A stretch of DNA of 64,000 nt. Source: Thunnus maccoyii (lineage: Eukaryota > Chordata > Actinopteri > Scombriformes > Scombridae). The stretch is from assembly GCF_910596095.1 (NCBI RefSeq), contig NC_056545.1, positions 24,761,067 to 24,825,066 of the forward strand, given 5' to 3'. The notes below the pieces were generated by a model. It was not told the DNA's origin and made no database searches. It saw only the letters and a program-made list of their open reading frames with translations. Below are positions 33,166-47,596 of this stretch, piece by piece (position 1 is the stretch's first letter; each line of letters opens with the position of its first letter). The translations under genes and the position numbers were made by a program.

Positions 33166-36100
33166 ATTTATTAAACTTAGTTTCTAGTGTGTGCATGATT
33201 AACAACAACAAAATCAAAATGATAAAATATAATAAAAATACAAATAAAATCTTTTTTGTGTTCCAATCATGGCTGTGTTTTATAAAACAAGACCAAGATC
33301 AAATGCTGAAGAGGAACCAAGAGAATAACAAACATAAAGACAAAACAACAAATCCCAGAAAGAAAGCTAAAGGGAAACAGGCTTCAACTTCAGAGAGCGA
33401 AAAAAAAAAAACAGTTTATTGGTCAAAGATTCAAAATCTGACAAAGTCAACATATTGCATCATGGACAGTGGAATAATATCCTGCGATTTGGTTGAAAAT
33501 TATTAGTAATTATGAATAGAGAATAAAAAGCCAATTGCAGTAGAGTTTGGTACAGCCAGTAGCCACTGAGCTTTAAGTTTTTAGGTGCATTTAAAACCAT
33601 TTCACAGGAGGAATTATGCAGAAAGTGTGTAAATATGCATTAACAGTGTCACTTTTACATCCCTGCACACCATATATAAAAATGTAATAATAGAACATTT
33701 GCATCCAGTTGAAATGATTCAGGATCTAACCATTGAGTTGATGCTTTCATTGTAAAACAGATCTACAGTTGTCAGTATCTGAGCAAAACACATGATAAAA
33801 TAATAGGTTGCAGGAAAAAGAGATTAGTTAAAGTGGGTGAGGCATTGTCTTCCTTCACTTACTGGCAATATTAGTCGTAATAGCATATTTATCAGTCATC
33901 TTTAAATAGAGAAGATTATGAACAATAAGGTTTTCTTTTTGTGAACATTAAGCAAAAACTCTTCCTATGAGTATTTATGATTAATGAAGAAAATGATTTG
34001 AAACAGAATCTGTTTTTAAGTAATCTGAAATTGTATATAAATGAATGAAAAGGTCAAACTTTCCTCAGTGCTTCAAACATAATCAGCAACTTTCCCTCCA
34101 TCTACTACAGAACAGGTCAAAATGTATAAAGAGATACAAAACATGAATTGCCAAATAAAAATGTATTGTCTCAATAAAATCACACGCATGTTAGTTAAAA
34201 ATGAGCACGGCTTCAGTACACTTGGGCTGTAGGAAGTGCAGTCGTAATAACACTTTTTTAACAGATATTCTCTGAGAAACAGGCCCACAATGTATCCGTT
34301 TATTTACAAAAAAAACCAAACATGCCAGACATATATGATGAAGGCAGAACTGGCTGACCACTGCACTGAGATATCACACTGTTCAACAGCAGCCAAGTGT
34401 CATTATCCAGTATGTTAATATACTCACATCAGCTAAGAAAGGTGAAATGCACCATCTAGTTGTAAATGTGGGAAACACATTACGAAACACCACTTTTTAA
34501 ACCATAGCAATACCAAAAATTGTCCATTCAAGGTTTCCAAGCTCCAAAACAGCCATTCATATGCCAACTTAGTACAAACAAAAAGGCACTTTATGCTTCT
34601 GCAAAGTGACTGCTTGAGAAGATAATGCTTTAAATGACCTATTACTTCATTCTTGTGTATAAACACTCACACACAAGTATATGAAAATGGAAATAAAAAT
34701 AGTCTCTCATAAAAGCTAACAAACAATACAAAAAATCTGCAGATGTAAAGGATTTATAAACAGTGTATTAGTATTAATAGTGCAGTATCACATGATGTGT
34801 CGGAATGCCTAATTCTACAATGTGACATGCATAGTAAAAGTTACATACAGTCGCTGACATACATACATACAAATCAAAGCGTAGAAAAGTAAAAACGTTC
34901 TGCAGGTTGCATGCTCAGGATAATCTGGAAGAATACTTGATGCCTCCACATCTTAATGAGGACATACGTTCAAGTGGAAGGCAGTGTTATACAGATGTAT
35001 ACCTTCATGGATGGTCATTAGTGAGGTGAGCTTGTTTGTTAAATGTACAGCAAAGACAGAAACTGCCTGTATCAGCATGAGGCTGCAGTTCAGAGAGACA
35101 CCTGGAGGAGACTGAAATGTGTAGTTAAGGTAGCATACTGTGTTGCAGCATGTTAGATAGGCTTGCTTTGGTGTGCAGACTGAGATTTCAACAGCATAGT
35201 GAAAAGTTGGTCAGTTGGTTTTCATTCATTTTTATATAAAGATAGTGTTCCCTGTCTAGTTTCAAATAATTGTGTGTTGCAAGGAAAACAATCATTTTAA
35301 ATGGCTTCTTAATACCATTAAACATGCAGGTTGTAGTGTGCATTTGTTTGTGACTCAGCAGGTTTAAGTAGAGCTGATAACAGGAACAGGAAGTCTCTCA
35401 CATGTCTTCTGTCTCAGAAGTTGCATTATTGTATTAGTTTTTGTTAATAAAGCCTGATCAAGCAAGCAATAGTCAAGTCAAGGCATGTACATGGATGTCA
35501 CTGGTACTGATGGTGCTGATTTGAAGTTAACTTGTGCACAACTGGTTGGGCAACAACCGTAGAACATATGGTGGCAGGAATAACAGCACGGTATTGTTCT
35601 TTTAGTTGTTTAGGACGAGCTATTTTAACAGATAGAGTCATTTTTACTAACTTATTATATGTTTAGGTCATTTTTGCCTCTAATTTGATTCTTTCATTGG
35701 AGTCAATTCCTTTTATGCTCCCCAGTGAGGACGTGACATTGTGAATGAGTGACTGTCTCTTCTACAACAGGACACTGTCCAGTTTATCCAGTTATTTTAC
35801 ATGTTTAGACTATTTGTTGTTCAGCTTTTACAAATAAAATCATTGCACAATTTCCTCCCATAATCAACTGCAAATATAGGCAAATCTTAAATACATGTAC
35901 TTACAAGAAACTCCCACAACACAGCCAGTGTGCTCCCATACGGACTCTTCCCGATCACTAACACCAAACCATTAAATGTTTCTGCCAATGCTTTGCTAAA
36001 GTGGCCCGTTGACTTTCATGAGAACAAGGCACTGGCAGTTTAGAAAAAAGCAGAATTGTGGGAACACGCCTTTAGATCGTCCCCTGAAAGTGTTTGTCAT

Positions 36101-36743
36101 GCTGACTGTCTTTGTGGTAACTCTTAACAGTCAAGAGGAGAAGGTGTTATAGTTAGTATAGTTGCTGTACTGTAGGGGGTTGTATTGCAATGTTCTTGAT
36201 GTTCCTTCCCCGGATAGAGTTAAGAATAAGGTAAAAAGAGGTAATGCAGTGATTTTGAATGATAATGGCATTAAACGTTGCTCGAGAACGCTGCAGAAAG
36301 GTCAAAAAGGTCATGAGATACACAGTCATCGATTGAAGTCAACATCTGAGGATTTCTCTAAGGCTTGTCTCAGACTTATACAGGCTTTTGTAAACATTTG
36401 CCTGAAGGAGGTCCATCATATGGTGCTCAGAGAATGCTATTTTTTCCCATTTATATTCATGTTCATGTACGGCCATTTAACAAATAGCCACTTCAGTTCA
36501 ACCTTGGAAGCTTAACTGTTAATAGATCACTCTGTTTTTCACATTACTGTATTCTCTCAATATACACAACTTCAAAAGATAAATATTGCCACTCACACTT
36601 AGATCCCTCGCTTGGTCCTTTGCATGTTCATATATTATCAGTTAAATGTCTCAAGCTCGTGTCAAGTCTTTTCTTTTAAATCTCAGTGTAAAATGTTCAG
36701 GTTTGGTCTTTGAGAAGCATGGGGCAGAGTGGATCGGTGAGTT
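33166..36743. other. Spacer between vps51 and frmd8, probably frmd8 3' UTR in part
   Basis: 3.6 kb with no recognisable exon. The right part is presumably the frmd8 3' UTR (minus strand); AATAAA hexamers on that strand occur at 34299-34304 and 33415-33420, but none stands out. A small plus-strand ORF at 33189-33506 is Lys/Asn-rich and resembles no protein I know. Confidence 0.55.
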
Positions 36744-39700
36744 TTAACCCTGCTCCAGACTCTCTGTCACCTGCACGGCAGAGTACGTGGGTGCAGATGC
36801 CTGTCGGGTGAAGAAGGATGCGGCCCTTTTCGGCTTCAAGCGTTTGATTTCTTTTCCTGAAAGACAAAAATGGACAAATTTTATTACTAGGTGATTGTCT
36901 CAACATAGATGTAGCTCACTTTACAATCAACTATACTAAATATATGAGGGCCTGGTGACTATTAGACTCACCGTTGTCCACATAGCTGATAGTGTTAAGT
37001 GAATGGACCCGACTGCACACGACACTGCTTTGCCTGCGCAGCATCCCGCGCCGTCCTCCACGTCCGTTCTTGTTGCTGCCATCTTGGCCGTCGGGTTGTT
37101 GAGATGGACTCACCTCTCTGTCCGTTTCAGCTGAAGCCCCTCCCTCAGACGTAGACTTCAGCTCCACACAGAACTCAATGAAGCCACTCATTAGCTCTGC
37201 CTGGTGGACAGAAAAATAGGACGGTGTCTAACAAGCTTATTTATACATAATAAACAGATGTAGTTTACTTTTTCGCTGGTCCGTTAATGAACCACAGGCA
37301 TATAAAGGTCACACTGCCAACCTTGGATTAAGGCCTAGTGTGATTATGTATTACTACCGTTATGTAATACCTCTTCACCATCTGGTGGCTGAGACAGTCT
37401 TTTTCAATACAACAAACACTCAGCAAGGATGACAAAGATATGAGTGCATTCAATTATTTGAAATCTATCTCAAGTGTTATGTTCCTCTAGGTAGAAATTG
37501 GTGCAGCAACTGCACCCAATACTGAAGCTGTCAAAAACATCATGTGAGTTCTCTAGAAATGGCTGCGTCACCTCTCTACTTGTTGAAAACATTTGAAGTG
37601 AGACACACATAAGACGACTAAATCTGTCACCATCTCCAGTGTACAACATTTGTAAATTGATGTTCAGCAGAGATGGTGCAGTTGTCAAACAGGGAAGGTG
37701 AGATCCAAAAAAAAAAAGTAAACAACATTTCTGTTTTTTAAAGTCCACATTAATAAAACAAAAACATCTCACATAACATCTTAAAACATAGTTCTTAAGA
37801 TTTCATAGCTTCATATTAGATGAATTTAAATTTAACAAACATTTCCTCACTTGTTTTGAGTAGATTTTTAGCAACTTGTTGACAGGAGTGCCATCCTCCT
37901 CTCCGTCAAACTCTAGCCACAGAATGTGAGAGTCACCCTCCTCCTCGGGGTAGCTGTGGTCCCAGGAAAGCTCGCTGAAACGCAGGCCAAGCAGCACGTG
38001 CTGCAAGAAAAAGTGTTCAAGAAAAGAAATCAGGAGTCTTCATAAAGAGAGATAAAAACTGGTTTCAACATTTCTGCATTAAAGTGAAAAACATGTTGTC
38101 ATGCAGCTGTTTCACAAAGCTGTCAATCAAAGAGGATCCAGTGCTCACCTTCTCTTTGACATCCATCACATAAACTCCCTCCAGGCAGATGCCAACATTG
38201 ACAGGTTTGCGTTTTACCCTTTGGAGGAGCCCTTGCACTGGTTTGTCAATCTCCCCAAAGAAGAAACCGCACCTGTTTGTACAGTCAATGTAGATTGAAA
38301 ACATAAATAAAGTGATTTCAGGTATGTGAATTATTTGAATATTTAATAATTATTTGAAAACATACTTTTGTGGCTGAGTATGAATGGCTAATTACACAAA
38401 ATCATACCCATAATAAGGCAGAGTGTGACATGTGTTGAGGTACTGGTGTAGGAGCTGTGTGGGCTCGGGAAGGTTTCCAGCGGATGTGCTGATCTTTCTG
38501 TACTCCTCCAGGAGGTTCTGCTCTAACCCTGCCTGACGACTCGACTTCCCTCTCAGAGTGGAGAACAATCCTCCACTCCCCATGGCAACGTGTGCAGGCA
38601 GAAAAGAAGACAGCTTCTTCTCTCTGTGGAAAGCAGATGAGACAAGTTTGTATTCAAATTAAAAAAGTATATGAAATAACAGCACGTCACAAACAACCGA
38701 GAAGATATCAAGAATCTAATACAGACACAGTCAGTTATCTGTGCAAATCCGGGTGAGATTATATTCAGTTCATTTGTTAAAAGTGAAATATATTTTCCTT
38801 TTCCACTGATGCTGAAATGACCTTTTGCATTAATGCACCATGTTTTCTTGTGCTACTGTGTGGTTTGGAAAATCTTAAAAGTTAAAAAACAAAAAAAGTC
38901 TTAAAAGTCTAAAACTATTCTGATATACAGTGTGCCCAAACTTCTGACCGGCATTGTACGTGTCCCAACATATTTTTTTTCTCTTTAATCAGTCACATCG
39001 TAAAATAAAAAAAATCTCCAGGAGTGGGACAGCTTCTGTTCTTCAGCTTCATAAAAACTTTAACTCATGATCACCAAGAGAGCCTCTGGGTCTAAAATAT
39101 AATCTGCATCCCATCAGTGGACGTCAAGATTATCAAGCTTTCAGTTGTGATTTTCTCCTCTATGGTCCAATCACCTCATATCTTGGAGCACAGGATTTGA
39201 TTTGGCTGTATTTAGATTAGAGTGAACATCATGCAATTTGTGGGTAGAGGATGAACTAAGTATGCTCTCATCTCATTTCCTTTACAGTTTGGAACATAAC
39301 GCCCACGTGGAAAAAATAAAGAAAACAAGAAGTGATTTTTGAACTTTTGAGTTGGACTCCTAATCTTTGTTTTTTAAAGCCATACAGACCTTGAAATGTC
39401 TATTTCAGTTTAATAATGATCAAACACAATAAAAGAAGCTGCATGTTACTATTAACTGTAGGCAATCTGTACCAAGTTTAATTAACTTAAGTATCTTTAA
39501 CTATCTTTAATCACAATCAAGTCTCAAAAGGTTTTACAGAGAAAAAAGAAACACACTCCAATCAAAAATGCCATTTGGTGCATTCTTGCACTTACAAGCC
39601 AACAAACTGAAGAACACTGCCGTGGCACAATAAAAACACTAAAACAATCAAAACCTCCTCAAACAAAAGAAGCGCTGTTGACCTTTTTCCACAATGCCTG

Positions 39701-42681
39701 TGGACTTTCATCAAATTGCAACTTGTTGTCGCCGATTGTGCCGAAGCACTTGAAGCTGCTTAATCTACCATCTGCCCTTTAGTGTATGTGGGTTGAGGGA
39801 CTTGAGCTTGGTTGTGTTACATTTTTATGTAGCACATTAAACTGCAGCGAGGCGTCCTCTCACCATTTGACAAAATCATCATCAGCAGGGCCATGACATC
39901 TTCTAAAAGGCAGATTTTAACAGAGTCAAATGTGAGCTCCACAAAATGTTAATTTAAGGCAGAAAGAACAGAGTGGAGTCTTTCAACCAGTTTCTCCAAC
40001 TTACTTTATAGTAGCGGTCAATTTTTGGCTGTCAAGACCAGTTCCCTCATCGAGAGCAAGAGACAAGGCTCCGAGACCCGTCCAGTGCTCGGGATCGCAG
40101 GGGTAACGACCTGTCAGGATGTTGTTCCTGGCCTCCTCGTACAGAAGTCTCAGCACTCCCTCATCTTCTATCTGCTCAGGAGTGAGACGATGACAAGAAT
40201 GACTGCATCCATTGTCTTCGTGATTCACTCATATGTAAGGTTAATTAATGTTTATGCAGAGAATAAGGGTCAAAGTACCTGCAGCTCTTTAGATTTGGGA
40301 TAAAACACATTCCGACGGTACTGGAGACATGGTTCATCTGAGGGAAAACACAACGAGTGTGTTAACATTAGTTGACCGTCTGTATTTTCAGCTTATCCAG
40401 TCGTCTCTAGGTGAGATCAGACAGAGTGGAGGAGTGAGGGTAGATGTGGGACTAATGTCAAATCTACCACTCAAGCCCCCCTCCAACCCACTCTGCTGCA
40501 GCTCATAGTCCTGTTCTGTGGGTGGAAGCCCTGCTGACTCCAGAAAAACACATAACAGCATGTAAGTGATTATGCAATCCATTTGTCATATTTTTTCGTT
40601 TCATCAATGTTAAGCTGTCACTGCTGTGTGTTGTTTTTTTTTTGCAGCGCACTTTGCAACAGTGTCACCAGTTCTTTGACATCACTGAACTTAAAAGCAC
40701 CCATCACACCACTGACAAACAAGTGTAGGCTGTTCTACTTTGGCAAAGTAATGACAAATGACACCAGAATTCGAGTCTGTGCCTGACACCTTATTTATAA
40801 CCTATTAAAACTGTGTTACACTTTACCACAAGTCCATTATGCGTGACAGTTTTGACAGAGCGATAACCAACAGCTGAACTTTGTAAAAATCAAACTTTTG
40901 TGTCGTCTCAGTTCTTTCTTCTCCCTAATAACTAAACAGAAAGTTGTATCCTTGACTGCATTCATCAGATACATGTTGGAGTGTACTCTGCGACACATTA
41001 AAACACACTGTGTCGGGGGGGGTTGCTGTAAGCCTCCATTCTGATGTCAAAAGAATTGTAAATATGATACATATAATAATACATATACAGCATCTCATAA
41101 TCACAAAATTTGATCATAGTTTTAATGCTTTGACTGTTATATAACATGCTATTGTTGGTTATGGTTTGTAGCACGTAACTTTAAAACTTTAGAAAAATTA
41201 CTGATGGTTCGGCAACATACATACTGTAGATGGCCACCTCTGTCTGATAGGCCAGTACATAACCATTATACATAATGTTTTATTAACATTCAGGTTTTTA
41301 TATTTAGACAGGATTTGTCAACATATTGTTGCAATCACTGTTACTCTCTGCGGTCTGATTTTCTACATGTTCAAGCCTTTTCTTTGCCTGTTAAGCCACA
41401 GTTGTTTATTGCGTATGTTATACAAACTACATCACTCTTTTATTTATTCCAAACAAACCTGACAGCATCTTTATCCTTTGTTTACCGCAGCTAAGCTACT
41501 AAGCCCCAAATACATTATATGTAAGCCACAATTCAGGAGGGAATAGCTGCAGAAAAACAAACAGGCTGTGCTCGTCATACAAAGACACTCACTGTGTTTG
41601 GACATGAGGAACTAAGAGAAAACAACTTGAGGCAGGAAATCAGAGAATAGATTAACATGCACCGCAATAACCTTGTTCCTATAAATATTCACATTTACAT
41701 GCAGCTGGTCAGTAATCACATTTCTCCCCTACACAAAGCTGGCATATCATACATTTATTAGTGGATATATGATTTTTTGTGATTCTATTTTTTCTTTTTG
41801 GTTGAAGTTTTTAGACTTGCAGCAAGGTGAGAGGACAGGCGCTGTAGAACCTAATTTTATCTTACTGTGAGCAATATTTACAAGAAAACAACATTTATAG
41901 ACTTCTTCATTTCAGTTTCACTTGTACTCTGCCTTTGGATTTACAGACAAAACTCTTACCTTGTGAAATGTCTTCCTCCGAAGCCTCAGTGAAGCGATAC
42001 AGCAAGTCCTGCCACTGCCGACACAGTTTGTATGGTTGATGTCTTGCCTTTAACTGCAGTTCTGAGGAATAAGCAGGAGACAAATGTAATACAGTGAGAT
42101 GTTTCCCTTTTTCCAGCTCTGATTATGTGCCATTTGCCGGTGAGGAATTATTTGGAAGATGCTCACATAGAAATTCTACACTTATGAACTTTAACAAGGA
42201 AATTAACAATCAAATTAGCTATCCTATTAACCACCTAGAACTGAATCAGATAAAGAGTATTGATGCATTGATGAGTGTAAAACATGTGAGGGAAAAAGGT
42301 TTTACCGAGTAGTGGAGAAGACAACCAGAAGGCAAAAACATCCTGTGCAGTCTCAGGAATATGGAGAGCATCACGAACAATGCGGCCCAACTCCTGCACA
42401 GTGACACTGCCAAGCCCTTCTACAGACAAGTGTACTGCAGTCTCACCAAACAGGTATATCAGCACATCTTGAGCTGTGTGATTAACAAAAACAGACAAAA
42501 TTACAAATATAAATAAGCCGCAGTGAAACAGCATCATATAGAGATTTAAACATGACACAAACAATTATATAGAGAGTTACTGCATCATACCACGGGAAAG
42601 CGTTGCGGAGGAAGCAACACTTCCTCTTTGGGAGTGATCATCTGACGAATCTGGAGGAAAACTGCACTCATCTCCTTCCAT
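36744..42681 (-). CDS. frmd8: FERM domain-containing protein 8 (iTAP)
   Basis: Ten coding exons, in order: 42681-42591, 42473-42306, 42061-41960, 40337-40279, 40171-40005, 38623-38408, 38272-38149, 38000-37851, 37200-36972, 36856-36744 (stop TAA). Phases agree throughout and give 472 residues (human 464). FRMD8 binds iRhom proteins and keeps the iRhom-ADAM17 sheddase complex at the cell surface; it also modulates LRP6/Wnt signalling. The FERM domain begins at [20 protein letters not shown] (~residue 33). It continues through [65 protein letters not shown] and [20 protein letters not shown], and ends near [14 protein letters not shown]. The tail keeps the basic [20 protein letters not shown] and [15 protein letters not shown] segments, ending ESLEQG. 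The ATG lies 7 nt into its exon, so at least one upstream non-coding exon is expected. Confidence 0.95.
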
Positions 42682-43375
42682 CTCTAATCTGAAACACAAT
42701 GACCAAAACACTCCAGTCATGTCAGTCACCATCAAAAGCTGATATACTTCACAAATGCAGATTTTTCAGGTGTGCAGCCGTCGCTTAAAGCATCAGATCC
42801 ACAAATGCTAAGATGGACAGCACGTCTGCAGCTCCCTCCTTTCTAGCCATGCAGCACGCATTACCAATGCCTCCTAACCTTCACAGGCTGGTGTGGGACA
42901 CAGAGCCTGGATAGATTCCTTTAATCTACAAGCATGGTTAGAAACATACAGAAATGTGATAATTGGTCAACATAGAACTTCACAATTCCTTACAATCCAA
43001 GTTATCTATGTACAACCAGGTGATTTGACTGTGTGTGTGGTGCTCATACTAATATAGTTACATTTGCATTGGTCTCATTTGCCTTCAAATTAAGACCCTG
43101 TAACTGCTTCAGAGATGACTAGACATATGATAGCAACATTAGTAAGTGGGTCTTCTCTGAAATAAGCCACGTTATCCACCTATTTTAATAAACAAGTCAT
43201 GTTTAGTCATGTTTAAATAAAGAAGTGAGCTAGAAATTCACATCACGATTCCACGTCTCTCCTTTTCATTGGTTATGGCCATGTAACGTTAGAGCTCCTC
43301 TTTTTCACTTCAAAAAAAAGGTAGAAAAGTTATTTTTACCTTTTGAAATACAATCACAAAATATCTTTATAGGGT

Positions 43376-44510
43376 ACATTTTCTTTACTCACTCCTCTAA
43401 TTTTTCTTTTAAATAGAAAATGATTGTTGATCTCTAACCTTTCCTCAAACTGACCAGAAATATCAGTCAAGTCGCCCTTTTTTCATTTTCCCTGTAAAAT
43501 CAGAACATCCCAGTCGACTGCTGTGGACCTCACCCTGTTCAACTGGAAATCATCGTTTAGTCTCAGCTTGTCACTGTTATTCAGCCCCATTTATATGGAG
43601 TCTAATAGGGCTTCAAGCATTGACATAATAGCGTAACTACAGAGGGGTAGTATTAATAAATACAGAGGTATGACGGCAACGTCCAGAGGCCCGTGGGACA
43701 GAGGCTAGCTAGCTCCCCAAGTGTAACTGATTGTCCTGAACATGCCCAAACAAACCCAAACAACGGATGAAATATCCCAGTGAACTATTCAACAACACTC
43801 ATTTAATTCCAGTAGCTAAAAGGCACAGGAAGCGCTAGCTAGCCATAGCCATAATAAATGTTACTGCTATATTTTAAGCGTCAACTGTTAGACTTTATAC
43901 ATTTCATCATCAGTTGACAACGATGTGGTCACTTGGCGTTCACTGGCTAGCTTTAGATAGTTTTGGTGTTTGTCCAACAGTTTCATAATACTGCGGGTGA
44001 AGGAACAAAATGTCTGTTGTCCACCTACCTGCCAATTCTGATAAATGTCCCTCCACTCGCTGCTTATAAGCTGTCTGGATGGGAACCTGCAGATTTTGTA
44101 AATACTGTAGCTAATCGACGGTTCGCCGTTATATTCCAGCAGGCTACGGCTAGCCAGGTGTCTAAAACTAGCTTTCCGGGCAGCGGCAACAGTTACAGAC
44201 TGTGTGTGATTGGTGGATGATTCGCTCATTCTGAACCACTCTTTACTGGGCGTGACAGCCACTCTGGGAGATCTGAAACACAGGTAACTGAAGTATTTAT
44301 GAATACGAAGAAGCCGTTAAAACAGCTAAGAGCTGATATTACAAAGAGTCGGTTGGAAGATCGTTTGAAAGGACAGACTGTATACTGTTTGAACGGTTTT
44401 ACACGGTACACGTTCGAAAAGGTTCGATCTCGAGAATAAGTCGAAAAACTGGTTCGAATGTTAGCGAGCGCGTCGTCGTCCCGCCATGTGATCAAAACGT
44501 CACCGCAGCT
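43376..44510 (-). promoter_or_regulatory. frmd8: Probable frmd8 promoter and 5' exon region (copy 1 of a duplication)
   Basis: About 1.5 kb upstream of the frmd8 start, 44200-44510 is the most CpG-dense sequence nearby and contains gcgagcgcgtcgtcgtcc, catgtgat and cgtcacc motifs. A possible donor (ggcag followed by gtaggt on the minus strand) ends at 44032 and could close a non-coding first exon. Parts of this block recur at 44764-45180. An ORF of 124 codons (44262-43888) crosses it but resembles nothing I know. Confidence 0.4.
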
Positions 44511-44763
44511 GTAATGACGCCACCGCGCATTAATTGTTGTTTAATTGCTGTTAGATGCAACTGAAACAGCGGTTAGGAAAACTTGTTTTTCATGGCAAAC
44601 TATGAACAAAAATAAGGCAATCTGTTAACTTTTTCAACAAGACATCATAAGCTCATCACCTTCTGCCGTATCATATTGCTGCACATTTGTTGGAGATCTT
44701 TGCTGAGAAAGAGTTTGCCTATTGTAGCATACATAGAAAAGTTGTTTTTACCTTTACAGAGTA

Positions 44764-45180
44764 AATCTTCTTTACTCACTCCTCTAATTTCTTTTAAATG
44801 CAAAATTATTGTTGATCTCTCACCTTTCCTCAAACTGACCAGAAATAACAGTGAAATTGTCGTTGAAACAGTTACAGACTTTGTGTGACTGGTGGATGAT
44901 TTGCTCATTCTGAACCACTCTTTACTGGGCATGACAGCTACTCTGGGAGACCTGAAACACAAGTAACTGAAGTATTAATGAATATGAAGAAGTCATTAAA
45001 ACAGCTAAGAGCAGATATTCCAAGGAGTCAGTCAGGTGATCATTTGAAAGGACAGACTGTATGCAGTTTGAACGGTTTTACACGGTACATGTTCAAAAAG
45101 GTTTGATCTCCAGAATGAGTCGAAAAAATGGTTGGAATGTTAGCAAGCCCGTTGTCCTCCCGCCACATGATCAAACTTTT
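44764..45180 (-). repeat. Tandem duplicate (copy 2) of the frmd8 upstream region
   Basis: 44768-44855 matches 43381-43470 (offset ~1387) and 44867-45180 matches 44188-44500 (offset ~679), both in direct orientation. Copy 2 therefore lacks ~708 bp that lie between the two segments in copy 1. Many CpGs of copy 1 are TpG or CpA in copy 2, e.g. gcgtgac/gcatgac, gatcgttt/gatcattt and cacgttcgaa/catgttcaaa. Confidence 0.85.
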
Positions 45181-47431
45181 CAGAGCTGACTGTCCGTATC
45201 AAACAATACATTTTTCAATGTCTTCAATGTACAAATAAAAAAGCTGTTAAAATGTATAAAACGTATAGCCACTGTAAGCTTTACAAGATTTATTTTTTTA
45301 TTCATATTAAAAGCTTTAGTCCCCCTGGCGTGTTTGTGATTGTAGACTTAGGTTGTCTACACAAGGTGCTGTAAACTTTTTGTATACTTGTTTCAATAAA
45401 GCTGTTAATATTTTTAAATTAAAAAGATTAATAAAAGATTAATTTAAAAATTAAAAAGCAGCCTAGTTTGCAGCCAAAGTTAAAGTGTTTTTTATTAGAA
45501 TTCTAATGAAAATTGTTAATAAACAGACTCCTTCCTGCCTCTCCACAATGTATAGGCTGCCTACCAGTAATCCTTATTATACTGTAAACTTAATTCCATT
45601 CAGTTATTGAGTCACCAGTATGGTGATGTTCAAAGCCAGTGGACTAGATGTGGTCTGGTCCTCCAGTTGGACAAATATACCATACAACTTTTGCAATCAA
45701 TTACAACACAATGCTGAGGTTGCTGTGTTGCAGACTTAAAATGACCATGAATTAACACCTCTCTGTCAGAGCCTCAATGCTAAACCTCACAAAAGTAATA
45801 TTTATTGCATGGCTGCTGATGTACTGGATGCAGTTAGAATTTTAATGGGGTTCATGTCTTTGCTTCTTTTGTGATAAAGCTTTGCGTAGGTTTTACCCAT
45901 AGTATGTTTGACAGTACTCAATTTGTGTTATTATACTATTCTATATAGTGTTTGACAGGAATATTTATGATCTGACAACAATATTACATATTGGCTGTGC
46001 TGAAACATCCGATTTAAAAAACAATAATGAATGACTTACACTTTACAATATGACCATATGATATAATGGAAATATTGAACATCTACTGGTGTGCAAAAAT
46101 ATTACACCTTCAAAACAAGACAACATACAAACTAGAGAAGCACAATTATTCAGATCTACAGCCTGAAGTTTTTGCAGTAACAATACATGGCCTCTGACAT
46201 CTTCATTGTGATTCTTCACCCAAATGTTACATTAAACAGCTGAACGCTACCTGTTTTATGTCAGAGGAGGTCTTCCTAGCCCCTAAAAATAACTCAAGAC
46301 ACATGTTTTAAAAGGACCTTTAATAAAGCTAAACATATGGGTTGATATTACAAATAGATTCCAAGGATGAATCATCTGCTGAAATTTAAAGGGAAAATAC
46401 AATAGTTTTCCCACTTATTTTTCATTTGTTTCACTAAATCAGAAAATCATTTCATCAAAGGCCCAATGAGCCACCAGAACATAGACTCTCCACCGTGTGT
46501 CTCTATTTGAATGTTATAGTTATATCTCTGTTTGATCAATCTCAAAATTTTTTCCCAGTATCATTATATTCTTATAAGCAGACCAAGCCTTCACATAGTT
46601 CATGCTGGATCTTATATCCACCTGACGCAGGTGTCTAACTGCAAGGGCAGCAGGTTGAGTATTAACAAATGGGATTAACAGCTTTAGCAAAGGTGACACA
46701 ACAGAGGACACACTTGATGGCTTTCACTGCATTACTGACATCGATTAATCAATCCTCTTAATCCTATTCCTTTCACTGACGGGGGAGAAGAGAGGCAGGG
46801 ATTGAAAGTAGCATCTTGGGGCACCTATTATGGAGGGTGACATATGATGTATTATGTGTAATATCTGCAATTGCTGTGATTACATTAGAAAAAAAGAAGG
46901 AATAAGTGACACCACTCCATAAGGCAATTACTTACTTCAAACTTTAATAAATCATCTGTTAAATTCTGTCATAGTCCTGTTGCACAGCACAGCATTGTGC
47001 CTCATGTCTCTCTACAGTCAGCTTTACATCCTTGTTTTTGTATAAGACCCAAAAGAAATTTTGTACATTGCCTCACGAATTACTGTTTACCCATTGATTG
47101 GTGATTGTTTTATTGCTTTTGATACAGACAAGAATTGTGGGAATACAATTAGCGATGCACATTACATTCAAAAGCAATGATTTTGTGTGTTTGTGGAATT
47201 GTAATCAAATATAATAATAAAGGGTTTATCATCCATGTACATAATTGGAAAAATGAAATGGAGAAAAATAAAAAATAAAGATGTGCTCAGGTATTTGGAG
47301 CATTTTAAGGAGTGACAAGAATCTGAAAAACAGCAGAAATCATCATCATTTTCAATAACATCTGTGGGCATCTTTTCAGGTGGTTTACAGAGAGGGTATC
47401 AGTTCAGCATTTGGAATTTGAATGAAATACA
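45181..47431. other. Spacer between frmd8 upstream region and rom1 3' end
   Basis: 2.2 kb of AT-rich sequence with no exon I can support. The few short ORFs show no family resemblance. Confidence 0.6.
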
Positions 47432-47437
47432 TTTATT
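47432..47437 (-). terminator. rom1: Candidate rom1 poly(A) signal
   Basis: AATAAA on the minus strand, about 160 nt past the rom1 stop codon. Confidence 0.5.
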
Positions 47438-47596
47438 TTACTTGTGATGGTCTTCGGACGATAAAAAATACTATCCCTAAATCCACGAAACTCATAGAAA
47501 ATTGTGATTAATGTTCTGTTTTTAATTTTAAATGATCGTTCATTAGTTGCCCTCTCTGCGTAGAAATTATTTACATGTGCGTACGTCATCGCTGGT

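Noticed and set aside
33189-33506. 105-codon plus-strand ORF
   Set aside because: Lys/Asn/Gln-rich, AT-driven composition, no domain and no splice context.
43888-44262. 124-codon minus-strand ORF upstream of frmd8, tested as an N-terminal exon
   Set aside because: If spliced at the donor after 44032 to the frmd8 start exon it runs into TGA in the wrong frame; it resembles no known protein and its start recurs in the decayed duplicate.
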